Shown piece by piece: positions 41,045-53,697 of a DNA stretch of 64,000 nt; position 1 is the stretch's first letter, and each line of letters begins with the position of its first letter. The notes below the pieces were generated by a model. The model had not been told where the DNA came from. It saw nothing but the letters and a program-made list of their open reading frames with translations, and ran no database searches. This stretch comes from Megamerina dolium (taxonomy: Eukaryota > Arthropoda > Insecta > Diptera > Megamerinidae): the NCBI GenBank assembly GCA_963854835.1, contig OY978525.1, positions 63,717,355 through 63,781,354 on the forward strand. The letters are read 5' to 3'. A program made the position numbers and the translations under genes.

Positions 41045-41576
41045 CACTGAAAAATTTTTTGTTTGCAATAAAATTTTACAATGTATTATTGTTTAAACTA
41101 AAACAACACTTCTTAGTTTATGAATAAGCTGCTGAATCGGTCTATTAAATATATTTTTTTCCACATTTTTAAATAGGTATAGATTATATGCAAAAATTAC
41201 ATTACATTTTTGATCAACTTATATTTCCAAATATCTGTTAAAATTAATTATATTATGGGTATTTATTATATCAAATACTCTAAATTTAACAGGAGCCTGG
41301 AGGTCTTTTTAACACAGTTCACTCTTACACGGTTAGACTAACTGGAATCAGAGGAGAAGCTAACTCACCTACTCACTTGCTGAACAAAAAAATTTCTTAA
41401 TTAATAAGAAGTTGTTCAGGTTTTCTAAATTTTCTACACGTTTTAAAAATCTGGAAAAAATGTACTTAATAGACCGATGAGTAGCTTATGCATGACTGAA
41501 AACTAAGAAGTGTTGTGAAGAAATTATTTTAAAAAATAATGCACTGAAAAAAATATTCCAAACAAAAACATATTTT
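41045..41576. repeat. Long imperfect inverted repeat (copy 1), arms of about 130 bp
   Basis: The left arm (about 41045-41175) and right arm (about 41440-41576) pair through blocks such as ACAACACTTCTTAGTTT (41104) with its complement at 41500, and CGGTCTATTAA (41139) with TTAATAGACCG (41466). The central ~265 bp contains smaller palindromes, CTGAACAA...TTGTTCAG and GTTAGACTAAC. No ORF. The flanks 40691-41044 and 41577-41796 are AT-rich and non-coding. It may be a foldback or MITE-type element; ends not defined. Confidence 0.75.
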
Positions 41577-41800
41577 TAGTGTAGGATACAAATTAAAAAC
41601 TAAAAACTAAAAAAATATATTTTTATTTAGTTTAAGCTCTTTATTTATTTACTTGTGAATTAAAACTATACTTACAAAATTGTTCTTAACATAAAGTAAA
41701 CTATAATAGCTGATTCAAAACTGCCCTTTTAAGTGGCCGGATGCGCAAGCCAGACGCATAGTCAGCATTTTTGGTGTAAGTGGATGTTCCCATTACTTAA

Positions 41801-44100
41801 CCCTTTCAGTCGCGCGATGAATCCAGCGGCAGAATAATTTTTTTGAGAAATGATTCTTTCAATATGGACCAAATATATGTACAAATATTACTTTCTAAAT
41901 TTTCATCCCTTCCCTCCTTGATTTTAGGGGATATATAATATATTGTACAATCGGACTGAATGGTAACAAAAATAACTCCAAATTAGCATAAGAGAATGAA
42001 AGCAATAATTCGTAAAATAAATAAATTTTATTCAAGAGAAAGAAAAAATAAACAACTCAAATATGCAGTTGTTACAAAAAATTAATAGTGTTATAAAAAG
42101 TAATAAAAAGGTATTTATTCAGCTGTGTGATACTTATAGAAGCAATTAGCACCTTGTTTGATGCACGGAAATACATTACATTTAACGCAAAAGGCGAAAG
42201 TGCGCTAATTGCAGTTCTCATACCTACATCTGTTCGAAGTTTTGTCATCAGAAAAATAAGGAAGATGACCCATTTGGTCGTAACGTACATCCTTTGGAAC
42301 TTAAACTCTCTTTCGTTTATCTGTTTGCTTCATTTGAGAGCTTCCTGCACTATCTGCTTTTGGTCGCCCGACCGATCTCTTGGCTGTTGAAGACGGAAAT
42401 GATCGACATATCAAAAAATCACTCGTAGAGTCCACTTTTTGTATTTCAAGTATAATCGATAATATTCCAGCATTTGGTCAAGAAGATCGACCCCACCTAT
42501 GTTATTATTATAAACAGGAACTGCTTCTGGACTGCTTCACATCTATATACTTCTTGTCCACTTTAGAGTATCTTTTTACTATGTCTTCTTTTCCAACCCC
42601 AACATAATTTGAAGCTAAGTGGACTGCCTTATTGTCGTAACATTTTGTTATGACAACTTTTCCATTTCGACTTACAAGCTCTGTGGAAGTCCCACGCCCT
42701 TTTGTTTTCATATCGTTGTCTGCAGGAAAAGGCGGGTGGTTGAATCTATTGACACGAATCGTACCAGCACTGAAGATATGCCGATCAGATAAAATTTCAA
42801 AAAACTGAGAAGTGGAAAAAGTTTCGAAAAGTTGTCGAAATATAGTTTATAAGATCTCTTCTGTGGAATACGTTTGCATAAATATAGGACCACAGCAGCA
42901 CCAAATCGAAGTTCTTTCAAGCTCTGTTCTGAAATCTTTGTAGTTTTTCCTTGATAGGCTATAAAATCATAAGGTCTTTCAAAAATACTCTTTGAAAAAT
43001 ACTCGTATGGCGACTTCAGAGGTTGTTGAACAAACTGAGGCTGCAGAAAAGCCTCTGCAGTGTTGTCTTCTGTAGTATGATTTCTAACATGACGCCATTC
43101 GATGTTCTTCGACTTTGTATAGTTGAAGTACTCCTGTGGCTCTTGCTCACCCAATTTTATAGGTGGTTCCTGATTGTGAACCTTGGATCGCAGTCCTCTC
43201 GGGAAAAGATGATTAGATGAATCAGAGACACTTGTTAGTTCTGATGCTGGCGACGTCACTTGTACATCAGTAGTTAAAGTGAATATTTCAGATGACGATG
43301 TTGCAGCGCCAGAAAGAATATTCCTTAAAGCTTTTTCAAAATAGCGACGGCCACCATTGCTTGCAGTAGTCGGCGAATGACTGGTCCGTTTCTTCGTCCG
43401 TTGTGAGGGGATGTTCTTCCTCTGAAATCTCATCGACATCAAGGTTGTAACGTATGGCTTCAGATTCGACGTCACACTCGTTTTCCTGAAAATTGCGGTC
43501 GTCTTCGTCTTCAGCACCACAGATCCTCACTCAAAAATTTCCCAAATTACCAAGTACGATATTGTAACAAAATCAAAACTCAATCAAATCATGTGTAAAC
43601 TAACTTAAATTAAAAAATTAGAGGAGAATATAAGAGCTAAACTGAAAATAGTAGGAATTGAAAAATCAAAAAATAACTGAAAAATTTTAATTTTTACTAT
43701 CACCAAATCCTCTTGTACTATATATTGTACACCACTTTAGACTCCTAGGGAACACTTACCTAAAGTTTTTTTTACACCAACTTAAATAAGCTTATTTTTC
43801 TATATATTTTCTTTATAACAACAAATTATTTAAATGCACTACACATTCATTTTGCATTATTTTTTCGCTTTTATTTATGCGCATGTCATAAGGAGCAGAA
43901 TTTTGTTGACCATACTTCAGAAAAGCAAAAATTTAACTGATTTTCCATACGACCACAGGTCGGTAAATATGTTCAACCGATAACGAAGTGTATTTCAAAC
44001 GAATCAAAGCAATCGCGTAATTCAAATTAGAAATCAGTTATTTTAAACATTTTTTGATATGTGTACAGTACAAGTATATTGTACACCAGGAACGAAAGGG
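41801..44100 (-). mobile_element. piggyBac-type DNA transposon, copy 1 (2,300 bp)
   Basis: Exact TTAA duplications lie at 41797-41800 and 44101-44104. The ends are short inverted repeats, CCCTTTCAGTC and CCCTTTCGTTC. ATATTGTACA motifs recur just inside both ends (41939, 44078) and at 43722. The transposase on the minus strand is broken. Confidence 0.93.
42112..43530 (-). pseudogene. piggyBac transposase, internally deleted and frameshifted (copy 1)
   Basis: The acidic N-terminus (43336-43530) shifts frame into 42708-43520. There SPYEYFSKSIFE, from the N-terminal domain, is fused directly to YDFIAYQGKT from the catalytic domain, so the first catalytic Asp block is missing. The second Asp is in KLYFDNF. 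After a frameshift come GRGTSTELVSRNGKVV and NKAVHLASNYVGVG (42508-42711), and then the third Asp block NIGGVDLLDQM. A Cys-rich C-terminus (FCVKCNVFPCIKQGANC) lies in yet another frame near 42130-42190. The fusion and at least three frame breaks are shared with copy 2, so the element was already dead before amplification. Confidence 0.88.
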
Positions 44101-44104
44101 TTAA

Positions 44105-44953
44105 GTTGAAACGTGCCGTTCGCTGGGATTGCTCTTGGGTGAATGCGTAGTCCAAAAATTCAGGGGAAAGAAAAATGCGATTGGCAACACTACGTCCATA
44201 GGGTTACCACGAGGAATATTATTTATCGTCCACACGATTCAATACAATTTCTCGACATTTTAGCATACCAATAGTTGTAATTCTGTTTATTTTAGATCTC
44301 CCATCCTTAGCCCATCATGCTATATATAAAAACAAAACATATTTTATTTTTATAGATAGCAATATTTTCTCATCAAAATGCGGAGTAAATAATTAAATTT
44401 TATATTTTCTACAAACTCTAAAATATTGTTTTTTTTCTCAAAGTTTTACTAGTATATATAATTTTTCTTTTAGACAAACATGTTTTTTGTGTATATATTC
44501 AAAAAAATATTTTTTATATTCTATCATTTTCTTACTTGTAACTAATTAATTGAATTTTAAGTTAGTTTAGAGTACGTTCTTTCACTTAAAGTATTCCCCT
44601 TTGCGCATTCTGTATATTGAATTGATTAACTTCCTTGAGCTATAGTAAACATTTGCATAAAAATTACACTTTTATCTTTACCTTTATTGCCCTTTCAATA
44701 AGGTATTATTCATTTAAATCGGTCAACATTTACTTATTTTATTGATTTACCCTTTTACATATAATTTTTTCAAGAGTGTAAGAGCTATGTGCAAACTTAA
44801 AAGTCGATTAAATTTTTTTTTGCCGTGCTACCTCAAATCGCCAAAATACGTTTATTTTCTTTTGATGTATTTTCAAATTCTTTTGGATTATCTAATGTGT
44901 ATAAAAAAAGGAATTTTGTTGCACGGTGTTATTCATAATGTTTGCTTGGTTTA
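44105..44953. other. Right flank of piggyBac to the tandem junction (copy 1)
   Basis: AT-rich DNA without recognisable coding. A 75-codon plus-strand ORF (44742-44969) crosses the tandem junction and is not credible. It is repeated at 57217-58067. Confidence 0.6.
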
Positions 44954-47073
44954 CTCGGGTTTTTTGTAGCAAGTGGTATAATTTTTCCACTGGCGACCGG
45001 CGGGCGTTATTACGGTATAATGCCGTAAACAAGTCACGAAAACTTGGCCACGATACATAATCGCCTGAAAAACATGGGGTGTCGCATGGAGGCAGCTGAA
45101 TAGCGGGAAATTAATTTTCACTATTTTCTTTCTCAACGGGTGGATCCGGAATTGCCGGAGAAGAGGAAACTGCGGGGGATGCCACTTCGAAACTCAGCTC
45201 GAGAAGAACAGCAGGAAATGAAGGTTGACGGGGTATGTTTTCAGCGGGAGATGCGGAAACTGCGGGAGGTAGCACGTCGGTATTCAATTCGTGAAGATTA
45301 GCGTTGATTGCAGAGATGCACCGTACATAAGAGGTTAGGCACTACGTATATGCCTCTTTAATTTGATTAACGTCAACATCTTCAGCTATTTCCTCTGCTA
45401 TGAGAGAGTAATATGCCGTTTTGCAATCACTCCATAGGGATTGGAATTGCTTTTTCTGTGCCTCCAAGATAATTTTGTTATGCGCTTCTGGGTTGATGGC
45501 ATGAAAATTGCTATCAAATTCAATAATATCTTCCATGGTAGATCTGAAGAGATCGTAAGGTGACATCCTATTAGCAATTGTAGATGTAATACGGGATAAT
45601 GTTTGAAAAGGAGAGAGCGAATTGCTTGCAAATCTGGAGTTATGTAGCCTGTTCGCACGATTTATCAAAAAATCGGTTGACAAAATGTGCACGGAAAGAG
45701 ATTAATCCGAAAGACGTAGTCTTCCGTAGCGAAATTGAAGGTTATACTAGTGGGCCAACTTGTGGTCAATAAAATTACTCATTATAATGAGCCGGGTGAT
45801 ATTTTCGTACACACTAACCACTAACCACTAACCACTAACCCACACATAACTCACAATAGGGAAATTAAATGCAAGTGTCAACAACAACAGGTAATTGCAT
45901 TTGAATTTGAACAAAAAACACTGTTGTTGTTCATGCATGTAAGCCAAGCAAAATTATACCGAAAAGGGATAACAAATATTCGTAATATTGTGTTTTATCA
46001 TCAATATACATATAACTTATTATTATGAGGGGAAAAGCAACAATTTGTATTTGAGATGTGTGAATCATGTACCAAACAATATACGATATATTGTTGTTAG
46101 GTTGTGAAGTTAGTTTGTAATTATTGCGAATGCATATATTTTTATGTACAAATCCAAAACGAAAAAAGCAAAAACAAGGGATCGCCTTTCCTTATTTAGT
46201 TGCTGTGATTATCTTAACTCTCGTAGAAAAATTCGTGATGGTATGAGAGGGTGATCTGAGAATCACTTAATGCAACAACAAATTTAGTGGTATATTACTG
46301 CAGATGAGATTTGTAGATGGGATTTGAACTCAAATACATGTACATATACGTATTTCTCAAGAAAGAGCGGGAGATTAAAAAAACAAAAACCAACTGGTTT
46401 AATCCAAATTTTATGATTTTATGATAGCCGGGAGTATAATATACATGTATACGTATCGGGTTTAATCTATTTATGTATGTATGGATTATGTAAGCAATCA
46501 CATACGCTTGGAGAGATATATGTATGTGGGTACATAAAATGCATGGAATGCACGTATCTGGGGTGGCAAGATTTGCCTACCAATCGTTGCGAGCCGATCC
46601 GGCTCGAAGGACCAAAAAATGAATGTGTGAGGGGTGGGGTGCCAGGTGGACTCGTTCCAACGATGGTTGCTTCCTCCAGGTGATCGTGGTGTGTGTGTGA
46701 GTGCGGGGATATTTCTGTGTGCAATCCCGTTTTGGTTGTGTATTGATGTTGTACCTTGTGATTCTGCTGCTGCTACGTACGATGCTGTAGTTTATTTATT
46801 ATAATAAATTAATGATAACACACGCGATTATTTTCTACTTTAAATATACAATATTTATTCGCAATTAACGTGTATATTAAACAGAGAGGGGGGAGAGAGA
46901 TTCGAATTCGCGCGCACTGGCTGTCTATCTACTTTGAGTTATATTTCGAGAATAACAAAAAATAATCAAAAACGGGCGGCCAGAAGAGAAAAATTGTATA
47001 TACGTAACAGGCTTGCCAACCCACTCAAATGAAGACAAACAAACAGTGCACGCGTCTAACTCTGACGTAGACA
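44954..47073 (-). mobile_element. BEL-2 5' part in tandem copy 2 (gag start, leader, primer site, LTR 46620-47073)
   Basis: The gag N-terminal frame 45342-45692 (116 codons) matches 36735-37085 with a few substitutions, and the capsid remnant lies at 44956-45130. The leader lacks the 96 bp seen at 37159-37254 but keeps the ACTAACC repeats (45813-45840). The LTR is followed by AATGG (47074-47078), the original target duplication. Confidence 0.88.
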
Positions 47074-49113
47074 AATGGTAATGTAGATCTTCTTCAGCTG
47101 AATGAATTGTTGCTAGAGTTTCAATATATTCTAAATTGTCTAACATTTCCAAACTTGATCTGTTATCTTCTGAATTTTGCAGAAACAAAAATTCATTAAC
47201 ATCTTTATCTTCGTTCTTTTCTTGATTGACATTAGAACTGTTCTCTATTCTACTTAGGAAATCTGCTAATTGATTTTCCTTCCCTTTTAAATATTCTATA
47301 TTAAAATCATATTCGCCCAATTTTAATAGCCATCTTTGATGTCTCGGTGACATATTCTTCCCTTTGTATTTTGAATGCAAAAATTTTATATATTGGTGAT
47401 CGGTGAAAACTGTGAATTTTATTCCATAAAGATAGGGTCTTAAATAGTTTACGCTCCATAAAATATCTAAAAATTCTTTATCTGTCGCGGAGTAATTTTT
47501 CTCGTGATTATTTAGTGTTCTTGATATAAAACATACTGGGTGTCCTTCTTGGGAAAGCACTGTTCCAATTACATAGTTTGATGCGTCTGTGGTTTATGTT
47601 AATGGCTTGTCAAAGTTCGGGTATCTCAATTTTGGATGAGAGCTAATTAATGTTTTTAACTTTTCGAATGCTTCTATATAGCTTGGATCTTTTACGTTTA
47701 TTTTTCATTACATTTTACATTTACATTTCTTTAAATATTTTGTAATGGGTTGGGCTACTTTTGCGTAATCCTTTATAAATTTACGGTAGTACCCTGTTAT
47801 CCCTAAAAATCTTTTTATTTGTTTCTCTGTTTTAGGTAGTTGTAATGTTTCTATTACTTTTATTTTATCCGGGTTTGGTTTTAATCCATTTTCTGTTAAA
47901 ATGTGTTCTAAACATTCTGTCTCTTTTTTCATGAAATTACATTTATCGATTTGAATCTTGAGGTTAGCTTGTTCTAATGTTTTGAAGATGTCTGTCATTG
48001 TATTTACGTGCTCCTGTAGGAATGTACTAAAAATCAAAATGTCGTCTAGATAAACTACACATGTTTTATTAATAAAGTCCCGTATTGTTTCGTTTATAAA
48101 ACCGTTGAAATGTTGCGGGTGCATTTTTTAACCCGAATGGCATTCTAATAAATTCTTACAATCCGTAGGATGTAGCGAATGCCGTTTTTTCTCTGTCTTG
48201 CTCCTTAATTAATATTTGGTGATACCCTTTAGCTAGGTCTAATGTTGTGAAATACTGCGCTTTGTCCAAAATTGAATCTATGTTTGGTATTGGGTATTTG
48301 TCGTCTATGGTTACCTCATTCAATTTTCTATAGTTAATTACGATGATGTATTTACTTTCCCCCGAGTTGTCCATTTTCTTGGGTACTACAATTAATGGGC
48401 TAGAGTATCGCGAATGACTTTTTCTTATGATTCCTTGTTCTTCCATTTCCTTAATTTGTTTGCGTACTTCTGCTTCATGCTGCGAAGGGTATCTGTATAA
48501 TTTACTGTTTATTTGTTTGTCCGTTGGTATTCTGATTTCGTGTAAGATTTTCGTCGTATTTGTTAATTGGTCTCCTTCTTTAAAGAACAAGTTCTTAAAT
48601 CGTTTCAAGATTTTTACTACTTCTTTACTTTCTTCTATGTTTAAATGGCTTAACTGTATTCTATCCCAATCAAAATCCTTGGCTTCCAATGTGCAAATTT
48701 CTAGATTAGTATTAGGATTATTTCTAAATTTTGTCATTTTTTTGTTAAACGTTATGTATCCATATACTAAGTTTATTGTTTTGTCAAACAAATTGAGTAG
48801 GTCAATTCCTACAATAAAACTATACTTTCGTCCCTTCAATGGAGTAATTTTCCATTTTATTTTCGTATAATATGGGAGGTTAAATTCATTAGGTGCTTCT
48901 GTTATCACTTGGTATTTAATTACATCGTCTTTCGTTATTGTGCTAAATTCAATTGGTTTCTTCAATAAGATTTTTTGAAAATCGTTTATATTACTATCAA
49001 TTAAGCTTATACTAGCTCCGGTATCTATGAGAGCAATATATTTCTTATTTTTGATCGTGAGTGTTATGGTAGAAGACAGTCCGATTATTGTTTGATTTTA
49101 TTTTTTTTACTTT
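47074..49113 (-). pseudogene. pol: Errantivirus protease-RT-RNase H, copy 2a
   Basis: As copy 1, with the same frame break after NAPATFQR and the same RT-RNase H stops. It keeps YLDD and the CAA codon after INDF. Its own lesion is a TAA in place of the Tyr codon in GLYEFI (48153-48155). The LINE inserted 95 bp beyond the protease start. Confidence 0.88.
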
Positions 49114-49208
49114 AGTCAAAACATCATATAGCTTTGTGGCTGTGAGCATGTTGAAATTTTTAGTTTGTTTCAATCTCGTCTACTAATCACCTATAAAAAA
49201 AAACAATA

Positions 49209-51934
49209 CTTACTTACTTACTTATGTGGCCATAACAACCGAATATCGATTTAGGCCGAAAATAACATGCTTCGCCAGCCATCTCTGTTCTTCGCTAGCT
49301 GGCGCCAGTTAGAAATTCCAAGCGCCGTCAGGTTCTCCAGTACTTGGTCTTTCCACCGGAGGTTTGGTCTTCCTCTTTTGCGTCGTCCTCCAGCGGGTTC
49401 CGAATATAACACCTTCTTAGCTGGAGCGTGTTCTTCCATTCGCTCGACATGACCTAGCCAGCGCAGCCGCTGGATTTTGATGCGCTTTACTATGTCAATA
49501 TCGGCATACAGCTCGTACAGCTCATGGTTGTACCTTATTCGGTACTCGCCACCAACGCAAATAGGTCCAAAGATCTTGCGTAGGACTTTTCTCTCGAAAA
49601 CTCCAAGTATTCGCTCATCCGAGGTGGAAATTGTCCAGGCTTCAGCGCCATATGTTAGGACAGGCATGATGAGAGACTTGTAGAGTGTAGTTTTCGTTCT
49701 TCGAGAGAGGGCTCGACTTCTCAATTGCTTACTCAGCCCAAAGTAACACCTGTTAGCAAGAGTTATCCTACGCATGATCTCCAAGCTGACGTCATTACTG
49801 CTGTTAATGCTGGTTCCAAGATAGACAAAGTCCCTTACTACTTCAAAAGCGTAGTTGTCAACAGTGACGTGCTGTCCAAGACGCCGGGACTCTTTGTTTG
49901 TTGACACTAGATACTTCGTCTTGCCCTCGTTCACCGTGAGACCCATCCGACGCGACTCTCTTTCCAACTCTGAGAATGCTGCACTGACTGCTCGCGTGTT
50001 CATGCCGATTATGTCAATATCGTCGGCATACGCTAACAGCATGACACTTTTGTTGAAGATAGTGCCATTATGTCGTAGATCAGCAGCTCGTATTATTTTC
50101 TCCATAATAAGATTGAAGAAGTCGCACGATAACGAATCATCTTGTCTGAAACCCCGTTCGGTATTAAACGGTGCGGAGAGGTCATTCCCAATTTTCACTG
50201 CACAACGAGAGTTATGCAGTGTCATTCTACAAAGTCGAATGAGCTTTGCAGGAATACCGAACTCAGACATTGTTGCGTAGAGGTAATCCCTTACCGGACT
50301 GTCGAAAGCGGCTTTATAATCAACAAATAGGTGGTGTGTGTCGATCTGTTTTTCTTGGGTCTTCTCCAGGATTTGGCGCAGTGTGAAAATCTGGTCGATG
50401 GTGGATTTACCAGGTCTGAAGCCACACTGATAAGGTCCAATCAGGTTGCTGAGCATAGGCTTCAACCTTTCACACAGTACGCTCGATAGAACCTTGTATG
50501 CGATGCTCAGGAGACTTATTCCACGGTAGTTTGCGCAAATTGTGGGGGCTCCTTTTTTATGTACAGGACAGAGAACACTGAGCCTCCAATCATCAGGCAT
50601 GCTTTCATCCAACCATATTCTGCCTTTGAGCTGGTGCATGCGGGTGAGCAGCTCATCGCCTCCGGTCTTAAACAACTCGGCAGGCAGGCCATCAGCACCT
50701 GCAGCTTTGTTGTTCTTCAGCCTTAAAATGGCCGTTTCAACCTCGTCATAGTCGGGTGGTGGAACATCAACACCATCATCTGTAATTGGGGTTATCGGGC
50801 AATCTCCTCCACTGGCGGAATTGTTCGTAGCATCGCCATTCAGTAACGTGGAGAAGTGTTCCCTCCATAGGCTCAGTACACTCTGGACATCTGTAACCAG
50901 ATTCCCATTTCCATCACGACAAGAAGAGGCTCCGGGATTTAAACCTCCACTTAGGCGCTTGATCTTTTCGAAAAATTTTCGAGTCTCATTCTTGTCGGTA
51001 CACATCTCTATCTCCTCACACTCACGTCTTTCCAACTCCCTCTTCTTGCGCCTGAAAAGTTGTCTCTCTGCACTCCTTTTCTCTCTATATCGCTCCTTAA
51101 CAGCTCGTGTTGCGCCTGCACGCAGGGTTCTTCTGTAGGCGGCGTCTTTCTCTGCGGTAGCGTCGCGACACTCCTGATCATACCACTCATTCCTCAGGGG
51201 CCGGTAGTAACCGATTACCTCCTCGGCAGCAGTAGTCATGGAGTGGGATATATGTGTCCACCGTGCGCATGTATCATCAAGTGGGGGAGTGTTCTGCATA
51301 AGCAGATCCGATAGTAGAGTGGAAAATGCATCTGCTGTCTCTGGTGATCGCAGCTTACTGACGTAGAGCTTTGTCTGTGTGGGACTTCTCTTGTTATTTG
51401 CGACACATAAGCGTGTGCGCACCTTAGCTGCAGCAAGGTAGTGATCCGAGTCGATGTTGGCACCACGGATCGATTTCACGTCCATCACACTGGAAGCATG
51501 CCTTCCGTCAATCACCACATGATCAGTTTGGTTTCTTGTACGATGATCTGGAGACAGCCATGTCGCTTTGTGGATGTCGAGATGCTGGAATCTGGTACCA
51601 CCAATTACCATGTTTCGTGCTGCGGCGAAGTCGATCAGCCTCATTCCGTTATCGGAGGTGTTCTGGTGGAGGCTGAATTTTCCGAACAGTTGGACCAAAG
51701 GTACCTTCCTTGCCCACCCTGGCATTAAAGTCGCCAAGCACGATTTTGATATCGTGGCGGGGGCAGCGGTCATAAGCTTCTTCGAGGCGCTGAAAGAAGC
51801 TCTCCTTGGTCACATTGTCCTTCTCATCCGTCGGAGCGTGGGCACATATAAGGCTGATGTTGAAAAATTTTGCCTTGATGCGGATTGTGGCCAGCCGTTC
51901 GTTCACAGGCGTGAACTGTGAGACAAGTTGTCGT
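49209..51934 (-). mobile_element. RTE-like non-LTR retrotransposon, 5'-truncated
   Basis: A 6-bp duplication ACAATA lies at 49203-49208 and 51935-51940; the empty site is present in the other three copies. The 3' tail is (CTTA)4 on the plus strand instead of poly(A), as in RTE-type elements. On the minus strand, one long ORF encodes endonuclease then RT. The element begins inside the endonuclease, so it is 5'-truncated at insertion. The clade call rests on the tail and the single-ORF plan. Confidence 0.85.
49251..51906 (-). pseudogene. Endonuclease-RT ORF of the RTE-like LINE, one frameshift
   Basis: Frame 51649-51906 encodes endonuclease with ICAHAPTDEKD and IVLGDFNARVGKEG. A one-base shift near 51690 moves the protein into a long frame ending at 49251, so the first ~30 codons of that 840-codon ORF are out-of-frame sequence. 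It contains IDSDHYLAAAKV (endonuclease SDH), AAGADGLPAELFK, ANYRGISLL, FRPGKSTIDQIF and the RT active-site LAYADDIDII. FRQDDS replaces the usual FRQGDS. The C-terminus GRPNLRWKDQVLENL is typical. Apart from truncation and one shift it is well preserved, so insertion is recent. Confidence 0.88.
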
Positions 51935-52292
51935 ACAATAACAACATAAAAAACTGAGTAGATTTATTAACTACGTACTAGATCTGTATTACAATATAAC
52001 ACACAGAAGAACATAATTTCAATAAATTTTCTTATGAGTAAATCGGATTCTTAATCCGAAAATAAAGCCCAAAACATTGAAAGCAGAATAGTTTTCTAGA
52101 CATTGCAAAATTTTCATATTTTTCCTTCTGGAAAACATAGTTTTACTTAACCCTAAATACTTGTTGTTGACCTATTGAATTATAAGAATTTATAGGAGGT
52201 GTCGAAGTATCAAAATTATCATTAAATTTTGATTTTTAAATATTGCTAAGAACAATTATGGTCCCTGGAAAATGTTAATCTTCATATATCTA

Positions 52293-52824
52293 GCACTGAA
52301 AAATTTTTTGTTTGCAATAAAATTTTACAATGTATTATTGTTTAAACTAAAACAACACTTCTTAGTTTATGAATAAGCTGCTGAATCGGTCTATTAAATA
52401 TATTTTTTTCCACATTTTTAAATAGGTATAGATTATATGCAAAAATTACATTACATTTTTGATCAACTTATATTTCCAAATATCTGTTAAAATTAATTAT
52501 ATTATGGGTATTTATTATATCAAATACTCTAAATTTAACAGGAGCCTGGAGGTCTTTTTAACACAGTTCACTCTTACACGGTTAGACTAACTGGAATCAG
52601 AGGAGAAGCTAACTCACCTACTCACTTGCTGAACAAAAAAATTTTTTAATTAATAAGAAGTTGTTCAGGTTTTCTAAATTTTCTACACGTTTTAAAAATC
52701 TGGAAAAAATGTACTTAATAGACCGATGAGTAGCTTATGCATGACTGAAAACTAAGAAGTGTTGTGAAGAAATTATTTTAAAAAATAATGCACTGAAAAA
52801 AATATTCCAAACAAAAACATATTT
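52293..52824. repeat. Long imperfect inverted repeat, copy 2a
   Basis: Same structure as 41045-41576; it lies between the LINE and the internal duplication junction at 52935. The flank 51941-52292 matches 40696-41044. Confidence 0.75.
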
Positions 52825-52934
52825 TTAGTGTAGGATACAAATTAAAAACTAAAAACTAAAAAAATATATTTTTATTTAGTTTAAGCTCTTTATTTATTTA
52901 CTTGTGAATTAAAACTATACTTACAAAATTGTTC

Positions 52935-53697
52935 TTTACTTTCCCCCGAGTTGTCCATTTTCTTGGGTACTACAATTAATGGGCTAGAGTATCGCGAATG
53001 ACTTTTTCTTATGATTCCTTGTTCTTCCATTTCCTTAATTTGTTTGCGTACTTCTGCTTCATGCTGCGAAGGGTATCTGTATAATTTACTGTTTATTTGT
53101 TTGTCCGTTGGTATTCTGATTTCGTGTAAGATTTTCGTCGTATTTGTTAATTGGTCTCCTTCTTTAAAGAACAAGTTCTTAAATCGTTTCAAGATTTTTA
53201 CTACTTCTTTACTTTCTTCTATGTTTAAATGGCTTAACTGTATTCTATCCCAATCAAAATCCTTGGCTTCCAATGTGCAAATTTCTAGATTAGTATTAGG
53301 ATTATTTCTAAATTTTGTCATTTTTTTGTTAAACGTTATGTATCCATATACTAAGTTTATTGTTTTGTCAAACAAATTGAGTAGGTCAATTCCTACAATA
53401 AAACTATACTTTCGTCCCTTCAATGGAGTAATTTTCCATTTTATTTTCGTATAATATGGGAGGTTAAATTCATTAGGTGCTTCTGTTATCACTTGGTATT
53501 TAATTACATCGTCTTTCGTTATTGTGCTAAATTCAATTGGTTTCTTCAATAAGATTTTTTGAAAATCGTTTATATTACTATCAATTAAGCTTATACTAGC
53601 TCCGGTATCTATGAGAGCAATATATTTCTTATTTTTGATCGTGAGTGTTATGGTGGAAGACAGTCCGATTATTGTTTGATTTTATTTTTTTTACTTT
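52935..53697 (-). pseudogene. pol: Errantivirus protease and RT N-terminus, copy 2b (internal duplicate)
   Basis: The duplicate starts inside RT: the frame 52890-53549 matches protease-RT up to MDNSGESK and then runs into unrelated flanking sequence. The break joins sequence equivalent to 41690 with sequence equivalent to 39838, sharing 2 bp (TT). The duplicated block (about 1.85 kb without the LINE) includes the inverted repeat. Confidence 0.88.

Larger units (their letters stand above)
36347..44953. repeat. Tandem unit copy 1 (8,607 bp)
   Basis: Unit contents from left: BEL-2 gag, leader and 5' LTR; errantivirus RNase H-RT-protease; long inverted repeat; piggyBac; AT-rich tail ending TGTTTGCTTGGTTTA. 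Only this copy continues leftward into the rest of BEL-2, so it is the ancestral edge. Confidence 0.92.

Noticed and set aside
44742..44969. 75-codon plus-strand ORF, also at 57856-58083
   Set aside because: It spans the tandem junction, is AT-rich with no family resemblance, and exists only because two unit ends are joined.
49251..51773. 840-codon ORF as an intact LINE protein
   Set aside because: Its first ~30 codons are out of frame with the endonuclease read at 51649-51906; the real protein is 5'-truncated and frameshifted.
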